A DNA stretch of 58,121 nucleotides from Mycobacterium sp. URHD0025 (GCF_000426065.1 NZ_AUEQ01000020.1:1-58121), one strand, 5' to 3'. Positions 50,075 through 57,734 are shown, numbered from the stretch's first letter. Notes: generated from the letters alone by a model not told the origin. Made by a program: numbers and translations.

Positions 50075-50513
50075 TTCAGATCGCTTGGGGATTTTGTGGG
50101 ACGAACGCGAGATCCAGCGCGGGCTGAACCACTTCGCCCGTGCGATGGACGATCGTGACTGGGACACGATGGCCGAGATTCTCGCCGAGGACGTCGAAGG
50201 TGACTTCGGTACCGGACGGTTGGTGGGGAGCGCCGCGATCATCGACATGATTCGTGGCTATCTCGACAATTGCGGCCCCACCCAGCATCTGCTCGGCAAC
50301 GCCATCGTGGATGTCACCGACGACACCGCGACCAGCCGGGCTTACATCCGCGACGTTCATCTCAACACAGCCGCCGACCCGTCGATGCGCTTCTACACTC
50401 TGGGCGATTACCACGACACCTGGCGGCGAGACGATGACGGCCGATGGCGCATCACCGAGCGAGTCAAGGCCAACCGCGCCTACGTGGGACCATTGGAAAT
50501 CTTTGGCAGCTAG
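50067..50513 (+). CDS. SnoaL-like (NTF2-fold) protein, last gene of the operon
   Basis: This 148-residue protein has Asn-His-Phe-Ala-Arg-Ala-Met-Asp-Asp-Arg-Asp-Trp in the first helix, Gly-Asp-Phe-Gly-Thr-Gly, and a C-terminal Trp-Arg-Arg-Asp-Asp-Asp-Gly-Arg-Trp-Arg-Ile strand pair typical of SnoaL-like proteins. The ATG at 50067 lies inside the end of the SDR gene in another frame. No KSI catalytic trio is visible. It may be a small hydratase or isomerase. An 85-base gap to the TetR gene follows. Confidence 0.6.
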   Translation: MRDSDRLGILWDEREIQRGLNHFARAMDDRDWDTMAEILAEDVEGDFGTGRLVGSAAIIDMIRGYLDNCGPTQHLLGNAIVDVTDDTATSRAYIRDVHLNTAADPSMRFYTLGDYHDTWRRDDDGRWRITERVKANRAYVGPLEIFGS

Positions 50514-50585
50514 ACGATTTTGTACCCGCAATCAACAATCGTCCGATGAGCGAGACCATGCATGCTCAATGCCCTGAACCGAATC

Positions 50586-50594
50586 TAGTGTTCT
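50586..50594 (+). promoter_or_regulatory. Leaderless-type -10 fused to a KstR-box-like half-site
   Basis: TAGTGT (50586-50591) fits the -10 consensus and ends seven bases before the GTG at 50599. It overlaps GTGTTCT (50588-50594), which equals the right half of the KstR consensus TAGAACnnGTTCTA type; the left half is not conserved. Autoregulation is suggested but not proven. Confidence 0.4.
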
Positions 50595-50598
50595 CGCT

Positions 50599-51171
50599 GT
50601 GACGACAACTGCCCTGAGACAGGCGACTGGCCGGACCGACCGGCGCGACCGGATCGTCGATGCGGCGATGTCACTCGCCACCCAGGGCTACGACAGCTGC
50701 CAGATCCGTTCCGTCGCCACAGCGGCGGGGGTGGCGGCCGGCACTGTGTACCAATACTTCCCGTCCAAAGACGATCTGCTGCTGGCATGTTTTCACGAGT
50801 GGCTGTGGGATTTCGAAACGGAGACTTACTGCGTCACCGGCGATCCGGATCCGTTCCAACGCCTACTGCGCGCTGCGCTGACACTCACCGACAGACTGTG
50901 CTCATCTCCACGGTTCGCCGAGGCCATGATTCGGCCCTATCTCTACGCAGACGGCACGGCCGCGATCCAAGCCGACCTTGTCCGCCGGCAGACGGTCCGG
51001 ATCTTCGTCGAGTCCGTCGGAGGCGCCACATCGGCGCCGCAGGAAATCGGCGCCGCCGAAATACTTTCCGACGTCTGGATGACCAACATCGCCGCGTTTG
51101 CACAGCAGCGCATCGCGCTGGAAGAACTGTCACAACGGCTCACCCGTACCGTCGGTCTCCTGAAGGGTTAG
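50599..51171 (+). CDS. TetR-family regulator, KstR-like
   Basis: This 190-residue regulator has an HTH at about residues 36-57 ending Thr-Val-Tyr-Gln-Tyr-Phe-Pro-Ser-Lys. The ligand domain resembles KstR as I recall it: Pro-Phe-Gln-Arg-Leu, then Glu-Ala-Met-x-Arg-x-Tyr-x-Tyr/Phe-Ala-Asp, and Ser-Asp-Val-Trp-x-x-Asn near the end. KstR represses cholesterol genes and is released by steroid-CoA intermediates, so this paralogue is a strong candidate for the regulator of the island. The start is a leaderless-type GTG. Its 3' end overlaps the convergent small gene by 32 bases. Confidence 0.78.
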   Translation: MTTTALRQATGRTDRRDRIVDAAMSLATQGYDSCQIRSVATAAGVAAGTVYQYFPSKDDLLLACFHEWLWDFETETYCVTGDPDPFQRLLRAALTLTDRLCSSPRFAEAMIRPYLYADGTAAIQADLVRRQTVRIFVESVGGATSAPQEIGAAEILSDVWMTNIAAFAQQRIALEELSQRLTRTVGLLKG

Positions 51172-51448
51172 CCTCATCGACCACAGGCACGGCACCGGAG
51201 CGCACTGCATCGGCAATCGATCCGCGCAGCGCCGAACAACCCAGGAACAGTCCGTTACCCCCGTGCGGGAGCAATTGTTCTGCGGTGCAGCGCTCCTCGC
51301 ATCGCCGCAGCGCGGAACCGGTCCACTGAACACTGGTCTGATTCCAGCTGCTCTTGCGTACCTGTACATCCGCACCGCAGCGCCCGCACAGCACGGGCAC
51401 CATCGGTGCGTCGTCGAGACGATTGTCGGTACGGACAGCCATCGTCAT
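51140..51448 (-). CDS. Small Cys-rich (zinc-ribbon or Fe-S-like) protein coupled to KshA
   Basis: This 102-residue protein has Cys-Gly-Arg-Cys near residue 22, followed by a basic-aromatic patch (Val-Arg-Lys-Ser-Ser-Trp-x-Gln-Thr-Ser-Val-Gln-Trp), then Cys-Glu-Glu-Arg-Cys and a further Cys near the middle. The ATG at 51448 overlaps the KshA stop by four bases, so it is co-translated with the oxygenase. A second ATG at 51442 is possible. The cysteines could hold zinc or an Fe-S cluster; a role as KshA assembly factor or electron mediator is speculation. I do not know a characterised homologue. Confidence 0.65.
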   Translation of the reverse strand: MTMAVRTDNRLDDAPMVPVLCGRCGADVQVRKSSWNQTSVQWTGSALRRCEERCTAEQLLPHGGNGLFLGCSALRGSIADAVRSGAVPVVDEANPSGDRRYG

Positions 51449-52587
51449 CCCACCGGCCCGGGAGCAGCGGCCCGCGCCGCCAGATTCGCTTCGACTTCCT
51501 TCATCCACGCTTCGTACGGGCGGGTGGTGTCCAGCTCGAACTCAAAGCGGTCCACCATGTCCGGCGTCACGTCGGCCGCGTCGACATAGAACTGCTCGTA
51601 CCAGCGCCTCAGCTGATACACCGGCCCGTCCTCCTCGACCAGCAGCGGGTTGTCGATCCGGGTCTTGTTCCGCCAGATCTCGACGTCCTGCTCGAACCCC
51701 ATCTTCACGAAATCACCGAGCGCAACGGCCGTCTGCATGGCGAGCTCCTCGGGCATGGCGGCATTCTTCTCGACCACGATGCCGTACTGCAGCACAAACG
51801 AATTGGCGTCGATCGGATAGTGGCAGTTGATGAGCACCGTGCGCTGGTCGAAACCCTCGTAGTGGTAGGTCAGGTCATCGATCATGAACGAGGGCCCGTG
51901 ATATGAGGCGAGCGAGGTCGTACCGAGCATCTTCGCTTCCCCGGGTTCACCGATATCGGGTCGCCCCGCGCTCTTCATGTACTGAGTGGCGACATGGCGT
52001 TCGAAGATGTTCTTGAAGTGCGTCGGAAGCGAGCCGTGGATGTAGAAGAAGTGGGCCATGTCGACGACGTTGTCGATGATCTCGCGGCAATTGGTCTTGA
52101 CCACCGTGGTGTACCAGTGCCAATCGGTCCACGCATCGCTGGTCGCACCCTCGATATGAGGAATGGTGACATCCGCCGGGGGCGCCTTGCGCTCGGGGTC
52201 GTTCCACACGAACAGCATGCCGTCCTGCTGCAACGTCGGCCACGACGCCGTGCGAGCCAGACGCGGAGTGCGCTTGCTGTAGGGCACCATCTTGCACCGG
52301 CCGTCCCCACCCCAGCGCCAGTCATGAAATGGGCAGGCGATCTCATTGCCCTTCACCGTTCCCTGGGACAAGTCGCCCCCCATGTGCCGGCAGTACCCGT
52401 CGAGCACGTTGACGGCACCGTCCTCGCCCCGGAAGACCACCAGCTTCTGGCCGAAAGCGTTGACCTGGTGCGGTTCTCCATCTGCGAAGTCGCGGACCAA
52501 CCCCAGACAATGCCAACCACGGGCAAACCTGGTGGGTACCGAACCGGCCTCGATCAACCGAATTTCGTCGGTATCTGGGTGAGTCAT
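51445..52587 (-). CDS. kshA: 3-ketosteroid 9-alpha-hydroxylase, Rieske oxygenase component (KshA)
   Basis: This 380-residue Rieske non-heme iron oxygenase has the [2Fe-2S] ligands Cys66-x-His68 and Cys85-x2-His88. The mononuclear iron site is His179, His184 and probably Asp301, with the bridging Asp176. Long stretches match KshA of M. tuberculosis as I recall it (the Gly-Trp-His-Cys-Leu-Gly start, Cys-Arg-His-Met-Gly-Gly-Asp-Leu, Arg-Ile-Asp-Asn-Pro-Leu-Leu-Val-Glu-Glu-Asp-Gly). With KshB it 9-alpha-hydroxylates 3-ketosteroids, and together with KstD opens ring B. It is divergent from kstD over a ~100-base promoter region and coupled to a small Cys-rich gene downstream. Confidence 0.9.
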   Translation of the reverse strand: MTHPDTDEIRLIEAGSVPTRFARGWHCLGLVRDFADGEPHQVNAFGQKLVVFRGEDGAVNVLDGYCRHMGGDLSQGTVKGNEIACPFHDWRWGGDGRCKMVPYSKRTPRLARTASWPTLQQDGMLFVWNDPERKAPPADVTIPHIEGATSDAWTDWHWYTTVVKTNCREIIDNVVDMAHFFYIHGSLPTHFKNIFERHVATQYMKSAGRPDIGEPGEAKMLGTTSLASYHGPSFMIDDLTYHYEGFDQRTVLINCHYPIDANSFVLQYGIVVEKNAAMPEELAMQTAVALGDFVKMGFEQDVEIWRNKTRIDNPLLVEEDGPVYQLRRWYEQFYVDAADVTPDMVDRFEFELDTTRPYEAWMKEVEANLAARAAAPGPVG

Positions 52588-52675
52588 GGCCCCATTGAAC
52601 TGCGCCGACAGATGCTCGGGAAGACCGGTGTTCCGCTCAACAGGATGCGAGAACCAACTTTTCCGCCGACAGCCC

Positions 52676-52681
52676 TAACGT
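52676..52681 (+). promoter_or_regulatory. Likely -10 for kstD (leaderless GTG)
   Basis: TAACGT fits TANNNT and ends eight bases before the GTG at 52690, supporting that codon as a leaderless start. It lies in the divergent kshA-kstD region 52588-52689, which also contains CGAGAAC (52648-52654), the complement of the half-site before the KstR-like gene; that 7-mer is too short to weigh much. Confidence 0.4.
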
Positions 52682-52689
52682 CAGCGAGC

Positions 52690-54393
52690 GTGACCACCAC
52701 CTGCCACAAGACTGTCCCCGTCGGCCTGACCGTTGCCGCGACAGAAGTAGACCTTCTCGTCGTCGGGTCCGGTACCGGCCTGGCCGCTGCCCTGGCTGCG
52801 CGCGAACAGGGATTGTCGGTTCTCGTCGTCGAGAAGTCCTCGTACGTAGGCGGTTCGACAGCCCGATCCGGTGGTGCCCTCTGGCTGCCGTCGAGCCCGG
52901 TGATCGAGGACTGCGGCGGGAACGACCCCGTGTCCCGGGCACACACCTACCTGGAGTCGGTCGTCGGTGATTCCGCGCCGCGTGAGCGCTCTGCGGCGTA
53001 CCTGGACAACCTGCCGGCGACGGTCGAAATGTTGCGCCGCACCGCACCCATGAAGCTGTTCTGGGCCAAGGAGTACTCCGACTATCACCCCGAGGCGCCC
53101 GGCGGATCCGCGGCGGGACGTACCTGTGAGTGCCGCCCGCTCAACACCGCGATACTCGGTGAGTATCTGCCCGACCTGCGGCCCGGGGTCATGGAAGTCA
53201 AGTTTCCGATGCCGACCACCGGGGCCGACTACCGCTGGCTCAACCTGATGAGCCGGGTACCACGCAAAGGTCTGCACACCATCGTCAAGCGGCTCGCGCA
53301 GGGCCTCGGCGGTCTGGTGCTCGGAAGGCGTTATGCCGCAGGCGGTCAGGCGTTGGCGGCGGGACTGTTCGCAGGGGCGATTCGCGCTGGAATCCCGATC
53401 TGGCTCGACACTTCACTTACCGAATTGGTCACCGACAGCGGCCGGGTCACCGGAGCCGTCGTCGAGCACGGCGACAAGACCTTCACCGTCACCGCCCGGC
53501 GCGGTGTCGTACTCGCGGCCGGCGGCTTCGACCACCACATGGACATGCGCTGGAAGTTCCAATCCGAGTCTCTCGGCCGCAATTTCAGCCTCGGGGCGGA
53601 ATCCAATACGGGCGACGCCATTCGGATCGGTCAGGACGTCGGTGCGGATATCGCGTCGATGGACCAATCGTGGTGGTTTCCGGCCGTCGCGCCGCTGCCG
53701 GGAGCTGCTCCTGCCGTGATGCTCGCTGAGCGGTCGTTGCCCGGATCGTTCATCGTCGACCAGAACGGTCACCGGTTCGCCAACGAATCGGCCGACTACA
53801 TGAGCTTCGGGCAACGCGTGCTGAACCTCGAGGCCGCTGGTACACCGGTGGAAGACATGTGGATCGTCTTCGATCAGCAGTACCGCAACAGCTACGTATT
53901 CGCCGCCGAACTGTTTCCCCGCATGCCGATCCCACCGACCTGGTATGACGCCGGAATCGCAGTCCGGGCAGATAATTTCGCCGAGCTCGCGTTCAAAATG
54001 CGAGTGCCCGAGGACAACTTCTCTGCCACCATGGCTCGCTTCAACGAAAACGCCTTCGCCGGAGAGGATCGCGACTTCGGGCGGGGACGCAGCGCATACG
54101 ACCGCTACTACGGCGATCCCACCATCACCCCGAATCCGAACCTGCGCCCACTGGTCAAAGGTCCGTTCTATGCGGTCAAAATGGTGCTCAGCGACCTCGG
54201 GACCTGCGGCGGCCTGCGAGCCGACGACCACGCCCGGGTGCTTCGTGAAGACGGCACCGCCATCACCGGGTTATATGCCATCGGCAACACCGCTGCCAAC
54301 GCCTTCGGGAGCACCTATCCGGGCGCAGGAGCCACCATCGCACAGGGGTTGGTCTACGGCTACATCGCCGCACTCGACGCAGCGGGCCGGTAA
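52690..54393 (+). CDS. kstD: 3-ketosteroid delta1-dehydrogenase (KstD)
   Basis: This 567-residue flavoprotein has Gly-Ser-Gly-Thr-Gly-Leu-Ala-Ala-Ala in the FAD site, the family stretch Val-Gly-Gly-Ser-Thr-Ala-Arg-Ser-Gly-Gly, Tyr-Ser-Asp-Tyr-His-Pro-Glu-Ala-Pro-Gly-Gly, and Thr-Tyr-Pro-Gly-Ala-Gly-Ala-Thr-Ile. Active-site residues described for KstD1 (Tyr119, Tyr318, Tyr487, Gly491) have counterparts in Tyr129/132, Tyr370, Tyr543 and Gly547. It inserts the 1,2 double bond of ring A. GTG 52690 is chosen because of a -10 eight bases upstream; ATG 52645 is an in-frame alternative. Confidence 0.85.
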   Translation: MTTTCHKTVPVGLTVAATEVDLLVVGSGTGLAAALAAREQGLSVLVVEKSSYVGGSTARSGGALWLPSSPVIEDCGGNDPVSRAHTYLESVVGDSAPRERSAAYLDNLPATVEMLRRTAPMKLFWAKEYSDYHPEAPGGSAAGRTCECRPLNTAILGEYLPDLRPGVMEVKFPMPTTGADYRWLNLMSRVPRKGLHTIVKRLAQGLGGLVLGRRYAAGGQALAAGLFAGAIRAGIPIWLDTSLTELVTDSGRVTGAVVEHGDKTFTVTARRGVVLAAGGFDHHMDMRWKFQSESLGRNFSLGAESNTGDAIRIGQDVGADIASMDQSWWFPAVAPLPGAAPAVMLAERSLPGSFIVDQNGHRFANESADYMSFGQRVLNLEAAGTPVEDMWIVFDQQYRNSYVFAAELFPRMPIPPTWYDAGIAVRADNFAELAFKMRVPEDNFSATMARFNENAFAGEDRDFGRGRSAYDRYYGDPTITPNPNLRPLVKGPFYAVKMVLSDLGTCGGLRADDHARVLREDGTAITGLYAIGNTAANAFGSTYPGAGATIAQGLVYGYIAALDAAGR

Positions 54394-54410
54394 GCGCAAC
54401 GGGCGGAAGG

Positions 54411-55085
54411 TCAGTCTGTGCCTTCTATGTCCTCGGCGTCGGCTTTCTTCTCGATCTCATACCAGTACGCAGGGTCGGGCCATGGAATCTTGGCGCCTTC
54501 ACCAACTTTCGGGAAGTTGGCCTCAGCCTCGTCGAGGTCCTTGATCAGTTGCAAGGTCAGTTCCCGCTCGGACGCGTAATAGCGATCCGCCCAATCCAAT
54601 GCGATCTTGGCGTATGCCCATGCTGGATCGGCCGCGGACCAACGGGCTTCCTTGGCGGCGTCGCGTTGCATCCCATCGACATAGGCAAGATGTTCCTGGA
54701 GCATCTGCTTCAGCGTGGCGGGGTCACTGAGGTGACCCATCGTCACCCGCATGAGCGCTGGGTGCTTCAACGATGGGGGATCCGGCGGCGTCTCCCGCGC
54801 CCAGCGCGTGACGGCATCCAGGCCGGATTGGGTGATCTTGTAGAGACGGCGGTTTCGCGTGCCGGTGCCATCGACCCGGGAGGTGACCAAACCCAGCTTC
54901 TCCAGCTTCTTCAGATCGGAGTAGATCTGGCTGAAGGCGGGGCTACCGTAGTAGAAACGCACGCTCCAGCCGAGCCATTTGCGGATGTCGTAGCCGGAGA
55001 GTTCGTGTTCGTAAGACAGCAACCCGAGCAGCGCCCAGCTGTTGGCCGCCAACGCCGGCTTGGCCGTCTGCTCGGGGTCTTCCAT
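54411..55085 (-). CDS. PadR-family transcriptional regulator
   Basis: This 224-residue protein has a PadR winged-helix domain at about residues 15-95 (Leu-Gly-Leu-Leu-Ser-Tyr-Glu-x-Glu-Leu-Ser-Gly-Tyr-Asp-Ile, then Tyr-Ser-Asp-Leu-Lys-Lys-Leu-Glu-Lys-Leu-Gly-Leu-Val) followed by a helical dimerisation domain. The ATG at 55085 is preceded on its strand by TACCCT (55092-55097) six bases away, a leaderless-type -10. The frame runs on to 55670, but that is shadow of the flavin reductase. It is divergent from the HsaB-like gene and may regulate it; PadR proteins often sense phenolic compounds. Confidence 0.83.
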   Translation of the reverse strand: MEDPEQTAKPALAANSWALLGLLSYEHELSGYDIRKWLGWSVRFYYGSPAFSQIYSDLKKLEKLGLVTSRVDGTGTRNRRLYKITQSGLDAVTRWARETPPDPPSLKHPALMRVTMGHLSDPATLKQMLQEHLAYVDGMQRDAAKEARWSAADPAWAYAKIALDWADRYYASERELTLQLIKDLDEAEANFPKVGEGAKIPWPDPAYWYEIEKKADAEDIEGTD

Positions 55086-55211
55086 GTCCCAAGGGTAACA
55101 ATCCAGGTCACGAGGCCGTTCTCGATGAACCGCTGGCCGGGAGACTGCATTGCACCGACGTGCTCGACTCGGTGAATCTGGGTCACGACACCAGACACCG
55201 GACGGAGCGCA

Positions 55212-55748
55212 ATGGGACTCGAGAACGCTGCGATACTCGGCACGGCACCTCCGCGACCAGGACCCCAGGACATGCGCGCGGTGCTCGGGCACTTCTGCAC
55301 CGGCATCGCCGTCATCACTGGTCACGACGGGCTGCGGCCGCTGGGGTTTACCTGCCAGTCGGTCACCTCGGTATCGCTGGAGCCGCCATACGTCTCGTTC
55401 TGCCCGTCCCGGAGCTCCTCGAGCTGGCCGCTGATCCGGGCCACCGGCCGGATGTGTATCAACGTCCTGGCCGACGACCAGGAATCGTTGTGCGCACAGT
55501 TCGCTCGCAGGAGCGAAGACAAGTTCGCCGGGGTCCACTGGAGCCCGGCCACGAATGGTGCCCCGCGCCTGCACGATACGTTGGCCACCATCGAAGCCGA
55601 CCTTGAGTACGAGCACGGCGCGGGCGACCACACCATCGTGGTCACCCATGTCACGGCACTGGAAGCCCACAGCGGGCGGCCGCTGCTTTTCTATCGGGGT
55701 GATTACGGTGGCTTCGCTGGCCGACGGCTCGATCCCACAACGGAGTGA
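55212..55748 (+). CDS. hsaB: Flavin reductase, HsaB-like
   Basis: This 178-residue flavin-reductase-like FMN-binding protein resembles HsaB, the reductase of the HsaAB phenolic-steroid hydroxylase. Shared features are Arg-x-Val-Leu-Gly-x-Phe-Cys-Thr-Gly-Ile-x-Val-Ile-Thr, Gly-Phe-x-Cys-Gln-Ser, Ser-Leu-Glu-Pro-Pro, Asp-Lys-Phe-Ala-Gly, and Leu-Leu-Phe-Tyr-Arg-Gly-Asp-Tyr near the end. GGAG precedes the ATG by five bases. It would supply reduced flavin to the HsaA-like protein at 21366. In the canonical cluster hsaA and hsaB are neighbours; here they are 33 kb apart. Confidence 0.82.
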   Translation: MGLENAAILGTAPPRPGPQDMRAVLGHFCTGIAVITGHDGLRPLGFTCQSVTSVSLEPPYVSFCPSRSSSSWPLIRATGRMCINVLADDQESLCAQFARRSEDKFAGVHWSPATNGAPRLHDTLATIEADLEYEHGAGDHTIVVTHVTALEAHSGRPLLFYRGDYGGFAGRRLDPTTE

Positions 55749-55752
55749 TGCA

Positions 55753-56385
55753 TTGTCCGTACACAGCGAAACCGATGTCCCAGAAGCGCTTTACGCATCG
55801 CTCACCGAATCCGTGCGTAGACTCGTCGACGCGACGATCCGAAGTCAAGGCGATCTGGACACCATCTTGTCCGCCAAAGCGAAGATCGACGCCGCAACCG
55901 ACGAGCTGAGCCAGTCGCTGATTCCGGGTTCCTTCGGTATCCAAGAGGCCCTCGACGGGCAATCCCTCGCGTGGGGCAACGCGGTCATCGGACTGCGCAA
56001 TGCCTTGGCGCCGCCGTTGGTGGTCAACCATGCATCCGACGGCGGCGTCTGGGCTGAGGTGAATCTGGGCGCGGCCTACGAAGGACCCGCCGGTCACGTG
56101 CACGGCGGAATCTGTGCCCTCCTCCTCGACCACGTGCTCGGCGCCACCGCACACAAACCCGGGCAGCCCGCGGTGACCGGAACACTCACCCTGCGTTACG
56201 AGTCCGGCACCCGACTCGGTCCCATTCGCGCCGAGGCGCACGTCGACCGCGTGGAAGGAGTGAAGACCTTCGCCGTCGGACACCTTGCGACCGCAGACGG
56301 CATCACCGTGCGCGCAGAGGGCGTCTTCATTCATCCGCGTACCTCATCGGCACACGGGAAGCGGTCTCAGGACCACACGCCTTAG
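55753..56385 (+). CDS. Hotdog-fold acyl-CoA thioesterase
   Basis: This 210-residue protein has a C-terminal hotdog domain with Gly-His-Val-His-Gly-Gly-Ile (the PaaI/4HBT signature) and an N-terminal helical extension of ~90 residues. No ATG or GTG suits; TTG 55753 has GGAG seven bases upstream and follows the flavin-reductase stop by four bases. Likely role: hydrolysis of an acyl-CoA, freeing CoA from a dead-end or final intermediate. The stop codon is part of the next gene's -10. Confidence 0.75.
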   Translation: MSVHSETDVPEALYASLTESVRRLVDATIRSQGDLDTILSAKAKIDAATDELSQSLIPGSFGIQEALDGQSLAWGNAVIGLRNALAPPLVVNHASDGGVWAEVNLGAAYEGPAGHVHGGICALLLDHVLGATAHKPGQPAVTGTLTLRYESGTRLGPIRAEAHVDRVEGVKTFAVGHLATADGITVRAEGVFIHPRTSSAHGKRSQDHTP

Positions 56386-56388
56386 TAT
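56383..56388 (+). promoter_or_regulatory. -10 hexamer overlapping the thioesterase stop codon
   Basis: TAGTAT is a near-ideal mycobacterial -10. Its first three bases are the TAG stop of the thioesterase, and it ends six bases before the GTG at 56395, so the transporter is probably transcribed on its own as a leaderless mRNA. Confidence 0.5.
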
Positions 56389-56394
56389 CGCCGG

Positions 56395-57627
56395 GTGACC
56401 ACCCCGGGCGGGCTGCAGCGCAGACTCGGGACCACTGACGCCGTCGTGATCGGCCTGGGATCGATGGTGGGTGCGGGCATTTTCGCCGCCCTGGCCCCCG
56501 CGGCGGCCGCAGCCGGAAGCGGTCTGCTCATCGGCCTGGCTGTAGCGGCGGTCGTGGCCTACTGCAATGCGACGTCGTCTGCGCGGCTCGCCGCCCGCTA
56601 CCCGCAGTCCGGCGGCACCTACGTCTACGGGCGTGAACGGCTGGGCGAGTTCTGGGGCTACACGGCCGGGTGGAGTTTCATCGTCGGTAAGACCGCGTCG
56701 TGTGCCGCGATGGCGTTGACGGTGGGCCTCTATGTATGGCCGCAGTGGGCGCATGCCGTTGCGGTGGCCGCGGTGGTGGCATTGACGGCGGTGAACTACG
56801 CAGGCATTCAGAAGTCCGCACTGGTGACCCGCATCATCGTCGCCTGCGTACTGGCGGTCCTGGCCGCGGTGGTGGTGATCATCGCCGGTTCCGGCGTCGG
56901 TGACGCGGCGCGCCTCGAGATCGGCGACGTCGGGGTCGGCGGCGTACTTCAGGCCGCGGGCCTGCTGTTCTTCGCGTTCGCCGGATACGCGCGGATCGCC
57001 ACCCTCGGTGAAGAGGTCCGCGACCCGGCCCGCACCATTCCGCGGGCCATCCCGATCGCGCTGGGCATCGCGCTGGTGATCTACGCCGTAGTGGCGGTCA
57101 CGGTCCTCTCGGTGCTCGGCGGGCCCGGGTTGGCGACCGCACCCGCACCGTTGGCCGACGCGGTGACGGCCGCGGGCGCGCCCGGCTGGCAGCCGGTGGT
57201 ACGGGTCGGGGCCGCGGTGGCGGCACTGGGCTCCTTGCTGGCCCTGATCCTCGGCGTATCGCGCACCACGCTGGCGATGGCGCGCGACCATCACCTCCCG
57301 CACGGCCTGGCCGCCGTTCATCCGCGGTTCAACGTGCCGCACCGGGCCGAACTCGCCGTCGGAATCGTGGTGGCCTTCCTGGCAGCGACTGTGGATCTCC
57401 GTGGGGCGATCGGATTTTCGTCGTTTGCGGTGCTGCTGTACTACGCGATCGCGAATGTGTCGGCATGGACGCTGGAACCCAAGAACTGGTGGCATCGCAT
57501 GGTCGCCGCCGTCGGCCTCATCGGCTGCCTGGTGCTGGCCTTCTCGTTGCCCCTGGCCTCTGCACTCACCGGACTGGCGGTGGTTGCGGTGGGTGCCGCG
57601 ATCTATTGGGCGAGGTCGCACACGTAG
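56395..57627 (+). CDS. Amino acid-polyamine-organocation (APC) family transporter
   Basis: This 410-residue membrane protein has 11-12 hydrophobic helices. The first helix carries Gly-Leu-Gly-Ser-Met-Val-Gly-Ala-Gly-Ile-Phe, the glycine-rich substrate-binding motif of APC permeases, and Ser-Gly-Gly-Thr-Tyr-Val-Tyr follows after helix 2. The conserved Glu-Glu-Val-Arg-Asp-Pro-x-Arg-Thr-Ile-Pro-Arg-Ala-Ile loop is present. Substrate is an amino acid or amine; no link to steroid metabolism is visible. It may mark the right end of the catabolic island. Confidence 0.85.
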   Translation: MTTPGGLQRRLGTTDAVVIGLGSMVGAGIFAALAPAAAAAGSGLLIGLAVAAVVAYCNATSSARLAARYPQSGGTYVYGRERLGEFWGYTAGWSFIVGKTASCAAMALTVGLYVWPQWAHAVAVAAVVALTAVNYAGIQKSALVTRIIVACVLAVLAAVVVIIAGSGVGDAARLEIGDVGVGGVLQAAGLLFFAFAGYARIATLGEEVRDPARTIPRAIPIALGIALVIYAVVAVTVLSVLGGPGLATAPAPLADAVTAAGAPGWQPVVRVGAAVAALGSLLALILGVSRTTLAMARDHHLPHGLAAVHPRFNVPHRAELAVGIVVAFLAATVDLRGAIGFSSFAVLLYYAIANVSAWTLEPKNWWHRMVAAVGLIGCLVLAFSLPLASALTGLAVVAVGAAIYWARSHT

Positions 57628-57728
57628 CGAACGGTCGGCCCAAGCCGAGAGCCACAAACCTTTGCCTGCCTGGCGAGCGACAATTCAGCGACAACCTGAA
57701 AATCGTTGCTGGGCTGGCAATACACGAG

Positions 57729-57734
57729 TAGACT
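57729..57734 (+). promoter_or_regulatory. -10 hexamer of the second DUF222 gene
   Basis: TAGACT matches TANNNT and ends seven bases before the GTG at 57742, indicating a leaderless transcript. Its last base is the first base of the SOS box that follows. Confidence 0.5.

Noticed and set aside
52648..52654. CGAGAAC between kshA and kstD as a KstR half-site
   Set aside because: A 7-mer of this kind is expected several times by chance in 58 kb, and it also occurs inside coding sequence; no paired half-site is present.
55086..55097. GTCCCAAGGG near the PadR start as a fourth copy of the 19-bp motif
   Set aside because: Only the first eight positions (ATGTCCCA) match; the rest differs, and the bases belong to the start codon and -10.
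54411..55670. PadR as a 419-residue fusion with a long N-terminal part
   Set aside because: The upstream part lies antisense to the flavin reductase, is compositionally odd, and the -10 six bases before 55085 supports the short form.
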